Shown here: positions 50,612 through 60,996 of the stretch, one piece after another
How the letters are laid out: every line of letters starts with the position of its first letter
Numbering within the stretch: position 1 is the stretch's first letter
NCBI GenBank assembly: GCA_002110485.1
Contig: MOWL01000068.1
Coordinates: 930,001-994,000 of the forward strand
Direction of reading: 5' to 3'
Source: Emergomyces orientalis
Taxonomy: Eukaryota; Ascomycota; Eurotiomycetes; Onygenales; Ajellomycetaceae
Length of the DNA stretch: 64,000 nt
Notes under the pieces: model-generated
Told to the model about the DNA's origin: nothing
Seen by the model: only the letters and a program-made list of their open reading frames with translations
The model's database searches: none
Position numbers and translations under genes: made by a program

Positions 50612-51546
50612 TTATTTAAATCCAGGTATTTATTATTTACGTTTTTGGCATAGAGTAGTGAGGGTATGGGTTGGTTGAAAGTAGAATGGCACCATGGAAA
50701 ACGAGGATTGAGAAATGGGCGGCCACAATGTATTGATTGATAGGTTGTCGATGTGGGAATAGGATTCTGTGTCTTTTTGTAAGATTTTTGTTGCTTTGGC
50801 GGTTCTATTTTGCGCATCTTGAGCTCCATCGCGGGTGACGCGAGAAGGTGGCGTGAAGGGAATGCACGTGATGTGGTGGTGGTGGTGGTCAACACAGGTG
50901 AAACAGAAAACAAAAGAGGCGTTGGATATATAACTATCTATTTCTAGTTTTTAAAAATTTTTAATTTAAAAAATAGTAATCACAACTCGAAGTAAATTGA
51001 TTAAATCTAGGACAATTTCTATTTCTGCCTGGTACTGATACTGCCCACCATTTTTGTGTACAATCTGTTACCACAGACTGGGGCCCAACATATAGCTCTG
51101 CCAGTTTGAGGACATAACGAAGAAACTTGATCACGAACCTCAACTGGATATCCCAAAGGAAAAGCAACCCAAATGCATACGCTGCTCCCCACCTATATCC
51201 AATATACCGATTTTTTATCATAGACACCAATAACTACGATCGTATCCTAGGCACTTGCGACGAAGATTTAAAGGGTACCCAGGAAAAAGAGAGCGAGAGA
51301 GAGAAAATGGTGGAGAGGGGGTGGGATTAATGGGCAAAAAAAGGTAAGACCGTGTGGAAAACAATAGAGACACAAGATCGAGGAGTGGGCTATAAGAATT
51401 AAAGAAATAGAGAGACCACTCGTTCAGAGCCAAATGAGAAAAGGGGTGAGAAAACAGGGTATGTAGCACTAATGCGATAAGTGGATAGTTAACGATAGGG
51501 CGTAAGAAATAAGTAACGTCGAAGTGCCTTATAATTTTTTGCCTTT
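50612..51546. other. Intergenic: centrin promoter and zinc-cluster gene 3' region
   Basis: Both neighbours are on the minus strand, so the centrin promoter should lie near 50620-50950. Contains a GTG-rich stretch at about 50871-50890 and AT-rich sequence at 50940-50970. No supported gene. Confidence 0.45.
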
Positions 51547-53670
51547 TCAAGTGAGTCCGGGTCCTTGAACGTCTTCAGTAGCTTCAAGGTGGGGGCTGGC
51601 TGTGCCCAAGGAATCAAAATCAGCTGATAGGCCGCTTTTGGCTCCGCAAACACCAGCCTCCCAGTCGCGAAGAAATTCGTCAGATTTGATATATATATCT
51701 AATAGGTTCTCTGGTTCAGAGGCATCCTCCACAAACGTGAAAGATGAGGATTCCGTCGCCGCTAAAGTCTGATATTGAGAGCTTTGGCTGCTCGAATGTT
51801 CGATCCTCGCATGCCTGACCTCGACACCAGAAGGGGGATCATAAACCCTATCACGGGAATGACGAAGGGTCATTGCTTGCGGGAAAGTAGGACCAATCCA
51901 GCTACCTGGCTCATTGAATGTTGGAGAACCTGGTATCCCGTTATCAGGGTATGTAGATGCTCCAACAGGAGGTTTTGTCAAGGTGTCGTCATTGGGCGTA
52001 GTAGATAGGGGATCAAGCTTCAATTGCCAGGCGAGCAGCTGCGAGGCAGTAAATATTGGAAGGTAGTCATGCGGATCAGGCCCCCGGTCAATTGCAGTTG
52101 AGGCTGACTCCACGTTCCCCGAATGCAGGTACACTGCTACCTGGAACGAGCTAGGAAAGTAAACAGGAGGTATTTCTGTATCTAGGCTCGAAAAATGGCC
52201 AGTAGCTAAAAGCTGTTCTATCAAAGAAAGACTAGACGGCACTTGAGCTAATACATCTGAAAATATCTGTTCAATTACGTAACCTGGTTGAAAGTTCGAC
52301 AAAGCAACCAGAACCCGATGATATACTCTAATGGCAACATTGATGTCCTGAGGTACGGGTTTCGTTTTTGACGGTCGCAATGTAGTACATAACTTCGAGC
52401 AAAAATCATCAGCATGCTGGGTGATGAACTTGGCGAGAGAGACCAGAACGTCCGTCAAAGCAATAGCAGCTTGGTTATAGTGTGTAGGTTTTATAAGGAG
52501 CCTAGTACTTGCAATGCCAATAACGAACGCAGCTGACCGGAAAATGGTTGTTGCCAGCAGAAAAATGTCGTAATGCGCGCTCCGGTGGTCAATATGAGGC
52601 AGTGGTGGGAACGGAATGTTCGAGCGTACGGCATTGAGCAGTAGATCTTTTTCATGCTTTGAGAGGTCAAAATGATTCCATGGTATGTCCGGAGGTGTTG
52701 GATCCAAAACTGCCAGTTCGGACGAATCCGGTAGTCGAAATTTCAGAACGACTCGTGCCGACGGGTTCTGTGCCACGAAATTGGGGCTGATCAAGCAGGT
52801 CTTGAATTTTTTCATTAGTTCGTTAGCTCGAATAAAAGTACTTTCTTTAGCTCGGCGAATGGCGGTTTGGCGAGACCTTGGTCTGGCCTCGATTGTCGCA
52901 TATAACCAAATCTGTTCAGAGCTACGGAGGCATGGAAGCTTATTGTCCTGACACCAAGCACAAACTTTTTCAAGATCGCAAGGCTTTCTTCTTTGGACAC
53001 ACCATATACAGCTACCCCCTTTCTCTCTTAACATATGTTTGTGGTGGCGGTCCTGTTCGGTTTGGCCTCGGGGCCTCACATAAGTGACACTTCCATTTGA
53101 TGCTTTTGTTGAGGGGTCGACAGGTACAAAGGCATAACGAACGCTCTGCGATGAAGATTGCAGGCTTGACGTTGGGTTCCCTATGGCAGGCGGTCAGCAT
53201 GGCGATTTCAGTCAGAATGAAATGTTAAGTTGATTCTCACCGGGAGGCCCAAAACCACAATTAGGGGTCATTAAAGTTGGGGACGTGTGTATTTTTACCG
53301 GCCACCTGGACGGTATAGATACGCTGGAACCTCGATTTCCTAATTGTCTGGCCCCATCCCGTGGTTTGGGGGATCGTCGGTTTCCCCATGAGGTCTGATA
53401 TGATCTAGAGCTGTCCACTTCAGGCGTAGGTGGTGGCTGCGAGCGCGCAAGCTCGTGCCGTTGCGCGCGATGTTAGTGTACGTGCGATTTATGTGCACAG
53501 AGATCATGGGTCGCCAAAATGCTGAGAACAACATTTAAAAGCGATACAGTAGGAATAATGCCCCCAACTTTACTCACATTGCTCTGGGAAGGGTATGCGA
53601 TGAAGGGCATAGGGGGAGAAGTAAGAAAGTTGGGGGCTAAATTGGCTTGGGAGTAAGGCTGATGATTCAT
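51547..53670 (-). CDS. Zn2Cys6 zinc-cluster regulatory protein
   Basis: Putative DNA-binding transcription factor of the fungal zinc-cluster type. Three exons on the minus strand: 53670-53578, 53436-53241, 53180-51547 (phases 0, 1), giving 640 residues. The first exon starts MNHQPYSQANLAPNF and ends at a GTGAGT donor. The second intron has GTGAGA and CATAG. The cluster CIWCVQRRKPCDLEKVCAWC, continued by QDNKLPC, has spacing C-x2-C-x6-C-x5-C-x2-C-x6-C at residues 154-180. This is internal, not N-terminal, and follows about 150 disordered residues. A helical middle region (from DLSKHEKDLLLNAVRS) may correspond to the regulatory domain seen in this class. The C-terminus is acidic and Ser-rich, as in activation regions. 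The target genes cannot be inferred. Confidence 0.82.
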
Positions 53671-54353
53671 ATTATGCTCAATGGTATATGCAACAATCTT
53701 TAAACAATAAACAGGGCAAAAGCTTAAAACTAAAAAAGACAGGGCAGGGCCTACACATGCTAAGGCTCTTGGGGTATCAGGAGTTAATAAACATTTCGAA
53801 TGATGAATAAAGAAATAAAATAAGAGTAACGGACGCCATGAGAAACGGGCTTGAGATAAATTATCAGAAGGAATGGCTTCCAGCAATTTATTTGAGAGGT
53901 GAGCCACATTCGCAGGGAAGACGGACCTCGCCCTTGGCGAACTGGCTAGCTCAGATGAGGCTTGATGGATGGAGTTGTTGTTCGCCTAGCCATTATTGGT
54001 CGATTACGGGCAACTTGCATCCAGGTCGGAGATAAATGGGGCATAGCGTAATTCGTTAAATATGTTCCATTGGTCGGTGTGAACTTTGACTAACAGCACG
54101 AACATGGCAAAATGAGAGGGCAAACTAGCAAGAGGCTGCTCATCAGCCAGTCAGCAAAAAAAAAAAAAAAAGAAGGAAAAAAAAGGTTTTGTTCAGCGTT
54201 TTGGTAAGAATGTCATCAAGCTGGGAGAGTATGGCGGGTAGTGGGAGATCGCTGGATATGGGTTGCGAATGTCAGTACTCACGGTGTAAATATACCTGCA
54301 AATACTCTTCGATAATTCACTATCAAGCACTTGTTGTGATCATCCATGTATTG
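53671..54353. other. Intergenic: zinc-cluster gene promoter and MGS1 3' region
   Basis: About 680 bp. Includes an A run near 54156-54183. No coding frame is convincing. Confidence 0.45.
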
Positions 54354-56015
54354 TCAGCAGCCGGAATTGGCAAAGTCAACCGTTCGGCATTCCAAGCTGT
54401 CAAAGAGGTCCGTATCTACCTGAAGCCCAAGGTCGCGATCTTCTAAAAATCGCGTACCAAGCAATTTTTCAGGGAGATAGACTTGGGCCACTTTACCATC
54501 AACATAGTTAGGATTATATTTATATTCCTTCCCGTAACCCATGTCTTTCATTAACCTTGTTGGGGCATTTCTTAAATGGACGGGAATTGGCAAACCTGCC
54601 ATTCCAGGTTCCTCTAACGCGGCTAGCGCGTTACTAAGGCCTCGATAGGCTCTTGTGCTTTTCTTAGATAAGGACATTGCGACTGTAGCATGAGCAAGGT
54701 TGATACGCGCTTCAGGCATGCCGATTTTCTCCACTGCAGTGTACGCGGAGGTAGCAAGTGACAGCATTGTATTATCCGCTAGTCCAATGTCCTCGGAAGC
54801 GACCACGATTAGCCTTCGAGCGATATAAAGTGGATCTTCCCCGGATTGAATCATTCGCGCTAGGTAATAAAGCGCGGCATCAGGATCATTGCCCCGAATG
54901 GACTTATGAAACGCAGATATAGTGTCATAGTGCTGGTCACCGGCCCGATCATAGACGAGCGTCCTGGTTAATGACTTTTTAAGTTCCTCCTTAGTCATTG
55001 CTTCGCGTCGTGACAGGTCCATTGCAAGCTCTAATAAATTGAGGGACGTCCGAGCATCGCCATCGGCAAACGCAGCAAGATATTTGATCAACTCGTCGTC
55101 CACCAGAGAAGAGGGCGAATAGTTCGGTCCTTCGACTTCCAATGCGCGATTAAGTATCGAAATGATGTCCTCGTCCGTGAGCTTCGCAAGGGTAAACGTG
55201 CGGCATCGTGATAGCAGGGCATTTTGGACTTTGAAGGATGGATTTTCAGTGGTAGCGCCAATCAATGTTATTTGGCCACTCTCAACAGGGCCAAGGAAAA
55301 CATCCTGCTGCGACTTGGAAAATCGGTGAATCTCGTCGCAGAAAAGGATGGTTTTCCTCCCAGATAGACTAAGCTCATTCTTTGCTTCGGCAAATAGCTT
55401 CTTGCATTCCGCAACTCCGGAGTTGGTGCTGTTGATTTCCACAAACCTGCTACCGACCATTTTTGCAATGACGCGCGCAATAGTCGTTTTCCCTGTTCCA
55501 GCACCACCCCAGAGTATCATACTTGGTACTCGGTCCCGTTCAATAAGCCCACGGAGGACCCCTGATGGCCCGACAAGCTCTTGTCCACATACATCGTCTA
55601 ATGTCTGCGGACGCATACGTTCGGCTAACGGAGCCGCATTTTTGAGTGCATTAGACGTACGGCTCCGCTTAACTACGCGGCCACTGTCTTCTTCCAAAGA
55701 ATCTGGTTTAGCTTCTCCAGGCCTGTTCAGGTCTCGTTGCGCGGCACCATGATCTGTGAACGATCGCTTCCCTTTGAGGCTTTGGGTCGGTGTGGGAGAT
55801 GTTGAATGGTCGTCTTGCTTTGATATTGGCTGAGGAGGAGCTTTTCTTGCAGAATTTTGGAAGAATGATGAGACAGGAAGGGTTGCCTGAGTCCCCTGGG
55901 AAGAGCCATCAGTCTGGCTTGATTCGATGTCAACGAAGCTTTGACAGCCCGAGTCTATATGCGCATTGATCTTATTTTCCTTGACGAAATTGTCACAAAT
56001 TGGACATCTGACCAT
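54354..56015 (-). CDS. MGS1: Mgs1/WRNIP1-type AAA+ ATPase with UBZ4 zinc finger
   Basis: Genome-maintenance ATPase that binds ubiquitylated proteins such as modified PCNA at stalled forks. One intronless frame of 553 residues. The N-terminal UBZ4 finger has ligands C4, C7, H19, C24. After a disordered linker, RMRPQTLDDVCGQELVGPSG starts the AAA+ core. Walker A is GGAGTGKTT (170-178), Walker B is ILFCDEIH (223-230), and sensor 1 is LIGATTENPSF (251-261), all as in the RarA/MgsA/WRNIP1 group. The C-terminal oligomerisation region (AHATVAMSLSKKSTRAY, LRNAPTRLMKDMGYGKEYKY) is intact. The extreme C-terminus (after LGLQVDTD) is not recognisably conserved. The gene is head-to-head with the aminotransferase gene, 350 bp apart. 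Confidence 0.95.
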   Translation of the reverse strand: MVRCPICDNFVKENKINAHIDSGCQSFVDIESSQTDGSSQGTQATLPVSSFFQNSARKAPPQPISKQDDHSTSPTPTQSLKGKRSFTDHGAAQRDLNRPGEAKPDSLEEDSGRVVKRSRTSNALKNAAPLAERMRPQTLDDVCGQELVGPSGVLRGLIERDRVPSMILWGGAGTGKTTIARVIAKMVGSRFVEINSTNSGVAECKKLFAEAKNELSLSGRKTILFCDEIHRFSKSQQDVFLGPVESGQITLIGATTENPSFKVQNALLSRCRTFTLAKLTDEDIISILNRALEVEGPNYSPSSLVDDELIKYLAAFADGDARTSLNLLELAMDLSRREAMTKEELKKSLTRTLVYDRAGDQHYDTISAFHKSIRGNDPDAALYYLARMIQSGEDPLYIARRLIVVASEDIGLADNTMLSLATSAYTAVEKIGMPEARINLAHATVAMSLSKKSTRAYRGLSNALAALEEPGMAGLPIPVHLRNAPTRLMKDMGYGKEYKYNPNYVDGKVAQVYLPEKLLGTRFLEDRDLGLQVDTDLFDSLECRTVDFANSGC

Positions 56016-56365
56016 AGTTGGCGGATCCCCAACAGTACTACCGGGTTGATTGACAGCTAATCCGGAGGGTTGTGGCTATCAAAAGCGTAGATGGTGATCC
56101 GATGGAAGCTGTGCATCTTGAAGCTTCTGTTGAAGGAACGACGAGGAACGTGTTGATGTGACGAAGTATCGATGACTAAGATACCGGACTATAGTAAATC
56201 CGTCCTCCACTCTGCCGAGGTCGGAGTTCGCACGCCCGCAGTGTCAAAACACGTCAGCTCTCACGCAATCTGTAGATTCATGCCAATGATACTTCCGTCA
56301 TATGTTTAGTAGCCGCTTGTTCTCGTAGCAGCCCCTGTTCGAGGAGTGTAACGACCTGGTGGGCA
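56016..56365. promoter_or_regulatory. Bidirectional promoter between MGS1 and BNA3
   Basis: Only 350 bp separate the two divergent start codons, so both core promoters must lie here. I see no clear TATA box. Includes CpG-containing, moderately GC-rich sequence near 56209-56260. Confidence 0.6.
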
Positions 56366-58311
56366 ATGTTCTCCGTATCTACACGGCATTTCCTACGTTC
56401 ACTCCCAAGCATAAGTCGCTTGCAATCATCTAAAATCACTAGAATAGCCGTGAGAGGGATGGCTTCAACCGAGCCACGACGGGATCCCTTTCGCCCAGCG
56501 AAGCGGGTTGCGGGGCAGAAACAAGATGTCTGGTATTGTACAACTGATTCGTGGAACGTCTATTTGGGAAAACATCAGCTGTGCTTACTCGCAATTCTAG
56601 GTCAATTGTTAACGAAGCCGCGGCTGCTTCGCCAGTTCAACCGATTGTAAATATGGGTCAAGGGTTTTTGTGAGTATGGACACGGCTGTATTGGAACCTT
56701 TTTGTAGTTCGAATTGGAAACTTATCGAGGTCTTACAAAATTCCTGTTCTAGTGGCTATAATCCCCCGAAATTTGTCATTGATGCAGCAAAGGATGCCTT
56801 GGATAAGGTCGAATGCAATCAATACGCGCCCACAAAGGTACTTTCTTCATTAATTAACCCTGAGTTTTGTGTAGGTTTGAACATTTAGGCTAATGTTTAA
56901 ATAGGGCAATCCGCGGCTCAAGAAAGCAATTGCCGCTGCATATTCTCCTTTCTTTGGTCGAGAATTAAACCCTGACACGGAGGTTACAATCACTACCGGT
57001 GCCAATGAGGGTTAGACTCCATGATACGCCACCTATAATTGAAAGAAAAAAAGTAAGCTAATGCATAAATTTATAGGCATGTTGAGTGCTTTCATGGGAT
57101 TTATTGAAGAAGGAGATGAAGTCATTATTTTTGAGCCGTTTTTCGATCAGTACGTTGGATTCCCCCTCCCTAGTACTGACATACCTAGAGCCTAACTCTT
57201 CGATAGATACATAAGCAATATTGAGATGCCAGGAGGGATTATAAGATACGTTCCTTTACACCCCCCCAAAGATGGCGCATCAAGAACCTCTTCGGCCGCA
57301 GAATGGACGATAGATTTCGACGAGCTCGAAAGAACCATCAACTCCAAAACGAGGATGATTGTAAGTTACTGATATAAGCCTTTGCCTCCACCGGTATTCC
57401 AAATTTATATTCTTTTATGACTGACTCGCCCAATCAGGTTCTTAACACACCGTATGTTAATACATTTCCGCCGCACATATGAAAGGCCCCCTCTTTTAAC
57501 AGTTTATACAGCCATAACCCCGTTGGTAAAGTTTTTTCGCGGGCGGAGCTTGAAAAGGTAGCTGCGCTTTGTGTTAGGCACAATATCATAATACTATCTG
57601 ATGAAGTCTATGACCGCCTCTACTACGTCCCATTTACGCGCATGGCTACCTTGTCTCCTGAGGTCGCCGCTCTCACCCTCACGGTCGGGTCAGCGGGAAA
57701 AAATTTCTACGCCACTGGCTGGAGAGTGGGCTACCTGATTGGCCCCGAGCACCTTATAAAATATGTTGCAGCCGCACATACTAGAATTTGCTACAGCAGC
57801 GTTGCACCGTTGCAGGCAGCTGCAGCCGTTGGTTTCGAGAAAGCAGACGAAGTTGGATTCTGGGACCAGAGCAGAGCGGAAATGAGAGCAAAAGTGGACA
57901 AATTCTGCGAAGTATTCGATGAGCTCGGTATCCCCGTGAGTTTAAACGCCTCTGTTTTGATATACCCCGCTCTACATCGGCTCAGCTGCTCCCTGATACT
58001 GATAATTTCCCCAACAGTATTCTGACCCAGAGGGCGGCTATTTCGTCCTTGCAAACATGGCTGCCGTAAAATTTCCGGAGGACTACCCGTTTCCTCCACA
58101 TGTTGCAAACCGACCCCGCGATTTCAAATTGTCCTGGTTCCTTATCCAGGAAGTTGGGGTTGCAGCTATCCCACCGACAGAGTTCTACACGGATGCGAAC
58201 GCCCACATCGCCGAGGATTATCTGCGGTTTGCCGTGTGCAAAAATGATGACGTTTTGGAGACCGCAAAGGAGCGTCTGCGTGGGCTTAAGAAGTACATTG
58301 GCCGTTCATGA
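56366..58311 (+). CDS. BNA3: Kynurenine/aromatic aminotransferase, Bna3-type (class I PLP enzyme)
   Basis: PLP-dependent transaminase that converts kynurenine to kynurenate, of the yeast Bna3/KAT family. Nine exons: 56366-56532, 56601-56669, 56753-56837, 56905-57010, 57077-57149, 57207-57360, 57438-57451, 57512-57935, 58018-58311; 461 residues with all phases agreeing. Exon 7 is only 14 nt (VLNTP). Landmarks: GFFGYNPPKF, NQYAPTKGNPRLKKA, TTGANEGM, NTPHNPVGK (N225), ILSDEVYD (D253, Y256) and the Schiff-base lysine K286 in VGSAGKNFYATGWRVGY. Residues 1-31 are rich in Arg, Ser and hydrophobics with no acidic residues, so they should be a mitochondrial presequence. A second in-frame ATG at 56459 (MASTEPRRD) would give a cytosolic form. 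The many small exons make single-frame gene finding unreliable here. Confidence 0.92.
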
Positions 58312-58906
58312 ACACCTTCAGTCAGAAACACTTTTCGGGATCTAGGCAGTTTTGGAACCTGAGCATTTTTGAGAAGCTTCATCTACAGAGCTTTATTACC
58401 ACATTTCGATAGATTCTTAATAGCTAGTCATATTAGATCTTTTGTCTAAGCTAAGGCACCACACATAGAAATATCCGGCATAGTTAGCTCCTCAACTTAT
58501 AATTCTTCACCCAAATGCAATGCTTTCGTTGTCTATCTTCCCCCTCGTGGATAAACTATCAGTTCAATCCATACGCCTCCCAGACGCCAAGGCAGAGCTT
58601 GTGCTGGCCGCTAAGCTCCTTTGAGTTTGGCATTATCCGATCTTCTCTCCTCGAGAACTTCAAGAACCGACCCTGAGTCAAACTTGGGGCAAAACAAGCA
58701 CGAACGGGACAGATGATAAACCAGTTACACCGAAATCGACGGAAGAGCTCCTGATCCTGTCGCTGGTGTCGAATATTGGTTTGATTAACAGCCTACATTT
58801 GCATGCGCGATTGGCGGACCAAATCGATACTTCTACTTGCCCGCAAAAATATTTTGCAATCTTCGCCATCCACCCCTACATCACACTTTTTAAACGGCAT
58901 GCGATC
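58312..58906. other. Intergenic: BNA3 3' region and KH gene promoter
   Basis: About 600 bp between two plus-strand genes. No coding frame is supported. The last 40 bases before the KH gene start are a likely 5' untranslated region. Confidence 0.45.
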
Positions 58907-60996
58907 ATGGGTGACCAACAGAATATTTCCCAGATTCTGGCAGCCTTAGGTATTTTCAGCGTCGTCTTCGTCGGAGTGACAGCTCATTCTGGTTTAAAAA
59001 TTTACTTACCTTTTTTTTCTTTTTCTTCTTAATTGTACCAGCTGCCCACCAGTCTACGAACACCGTTGGACATACATCATCGCCTCAACAAGGGCAAATG
59101 CCTTTACATGCATACCCCGGAAACTACAATCCCTCAGCGGCGCCAGCGAATATCGTGGATTACTCTTTACCGCCCCCCGATAATACCGGGAGTTTAGATA
59201 TCAGCGGTGCCAAACCCGTTAACACCGGCTCAGTTAGTATTGCCGACGCAATTGCGAAAGCGCGAGGAATTGCCGCAGAGAAAGGCATTGTACACGATTC
59301 CAACAGAGGTAAGATATTGCGTATTTATATCTTTATTCTTTGCCGTCATGATTAGCATTCCCTCAATTCACCTGATCCTATTTTGCCCGTTTGCTGACTG
59401 GCGAGCCCTTTTCAGGGCCTCCTCGGGGAGTAGATACACGACGCGACCCACGATCCTACCATCGTTCGCGATCTCCATCAAGAAGCCCTCCACGGATTAC
59501 GCGTGACACATTCCGTGATAATTACAACCCATACCGCGATGAGCGTCGCGCTGATCGGCGCGGTGGTGCGAGTGAACGTGGTTTTACGCGAGAGCGTTCC
59601 TTCTCGCCTCGCCCCGGCGGGCGGGGGCAGGAGTCGTACTCTCCACAACCATCATCGAGACAATACTGGGGAGCAGATGACCGGCCTCCTCAAGGCCGTA
59701 GAGCGGGAAGTATGGACGATAATGTCGAAACCATTAGCGTTGAGTCTAGCTTGGTTGGCCTGATCATCGGCCGTCAGGGCGAGAGCCTGCGGCGAATCGA
59801 ATCGGATACTGGGACGAGGATACAGTTTCTGGATAATGCGGATCCCAGCAGTTCAGTCAGGCTTTGCAAAATTACGGGAAGCAGGGCTGCGAGAGGTGAT
59901 GCCAAGGCTGAGATCACGCGCATTATCAGTGAGAGTAGTGCCTCGCGATCAGGTACTAGACCGGACCGCCCAGGCCACATGCCACCTAAAGCTACGAGCC
60001 AGCCTCCCCAGGATGACGAAGATGCCGTGCGGATCATGGTTCCTGACAGGACGGTTGGTCTCATTATTGGCCGTGGGGGCGAGACTATTAGAGACCTCCA
60101 AGAGCGAAGTGGGTGCCATGTGAATATTGTAAATGAGAACAAAAGCATCAACGGACTTCGACCAGTCAACTTGATAGGGTCTCTAGAGGCTACGGAGAGA
60201 GCGAAAAATTTCATTCTCGAAATTGTCGAGAGCGATACTCGACAACTTGCGAACCCGACACAGCGTGAACCACGCCCAGCATATGGAGGAGATCCATCCG
60301 GTAGTGCGCCTGGCGGTGAGAAGGTCAACGATATGATGTTTATCCCCCCAGATGCGGTTGGGATGATTATTGGAAAAGGTACTGTTACAGCGTTGCTTTC
60401 CTCTTATTCAAATGGTTTCCCGTCCGGTGCTAATAGATCCAATTCAGGTGGGGATACAATTAAAGAAATGCAGGCTGTTACTGGTTGCAGAATCAATATT
60501 CAGTCACCGGTAGGCCGTGATGCTGAGCGGGAAGTCACTTTGGTTGGGAGCAGGGGCGCCATCGAAGAGGCAAAGAGAATGATCATGGAGAAAATCGACA
60601 GCGCAGTAAGGCCCAAACAAAACTACCCATACAGAATATCATATGAATTCCATTTAATAACACTAAACTTCCTTTACGCAGGAATACAAATCTCGCTCTC
60701 AACAGCCACCGCGACGAGATGACTCGTATGGTGACCGATATACCAGACCTCAGCAACACCAGACCCAACCCTATTACCAGGATTACCAGGACCAGAGCAG
60801 ACAAGCCCCACAGCCTCCCGCCCAACAACCTCCCTCGCAGTCTGGCGGGGAGGAGGATCCCTATGCGCAATGGGGAGGTTATCAGAACTATATTGCGTGG
60901 TGGTACGCTGCCATGCAACAGCAGGCACAGCAACAACAGGGCGGACAAGTTCCGCCCGGCCAGTCCGAGCCTCCTGGCCCGCCTGGGGTCTCATAA
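58907..60996 (+). CDS. Triple-KH RNA-binding protein (FUBP/KH-splicing regulator-like)
   Basis: Predicted RNA- or single-stranded-DNA-binding protein. Exons: 58907-58949, 59042-59308, 59416-60378, 60448-60605, 60682-60996, with phases 1, 1, 1, 0, giving 581 residues. An RS/RGG-like region (YHRSRSPSRSPPR, DERRADRRGGASERG) precedes three KH domains with intact GXXG loops: GLIIGRQGESLRRIE, GLIIGRGGETIRDLQ and GMIIGKGGDTIKEMQ. Intron 3 splits the third loop. The C-terminus is Gln/Pro-rich with DPYAQWGGYQNYIAWWYAAM, like the Tyr/Trp-containing repeats at the end of FUBP proteins. Exon 1 is tiny (43 nt: MGDQQNISQILAAL); its donor and phase fit, but it is the least certain part. Confidence 0.9.
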
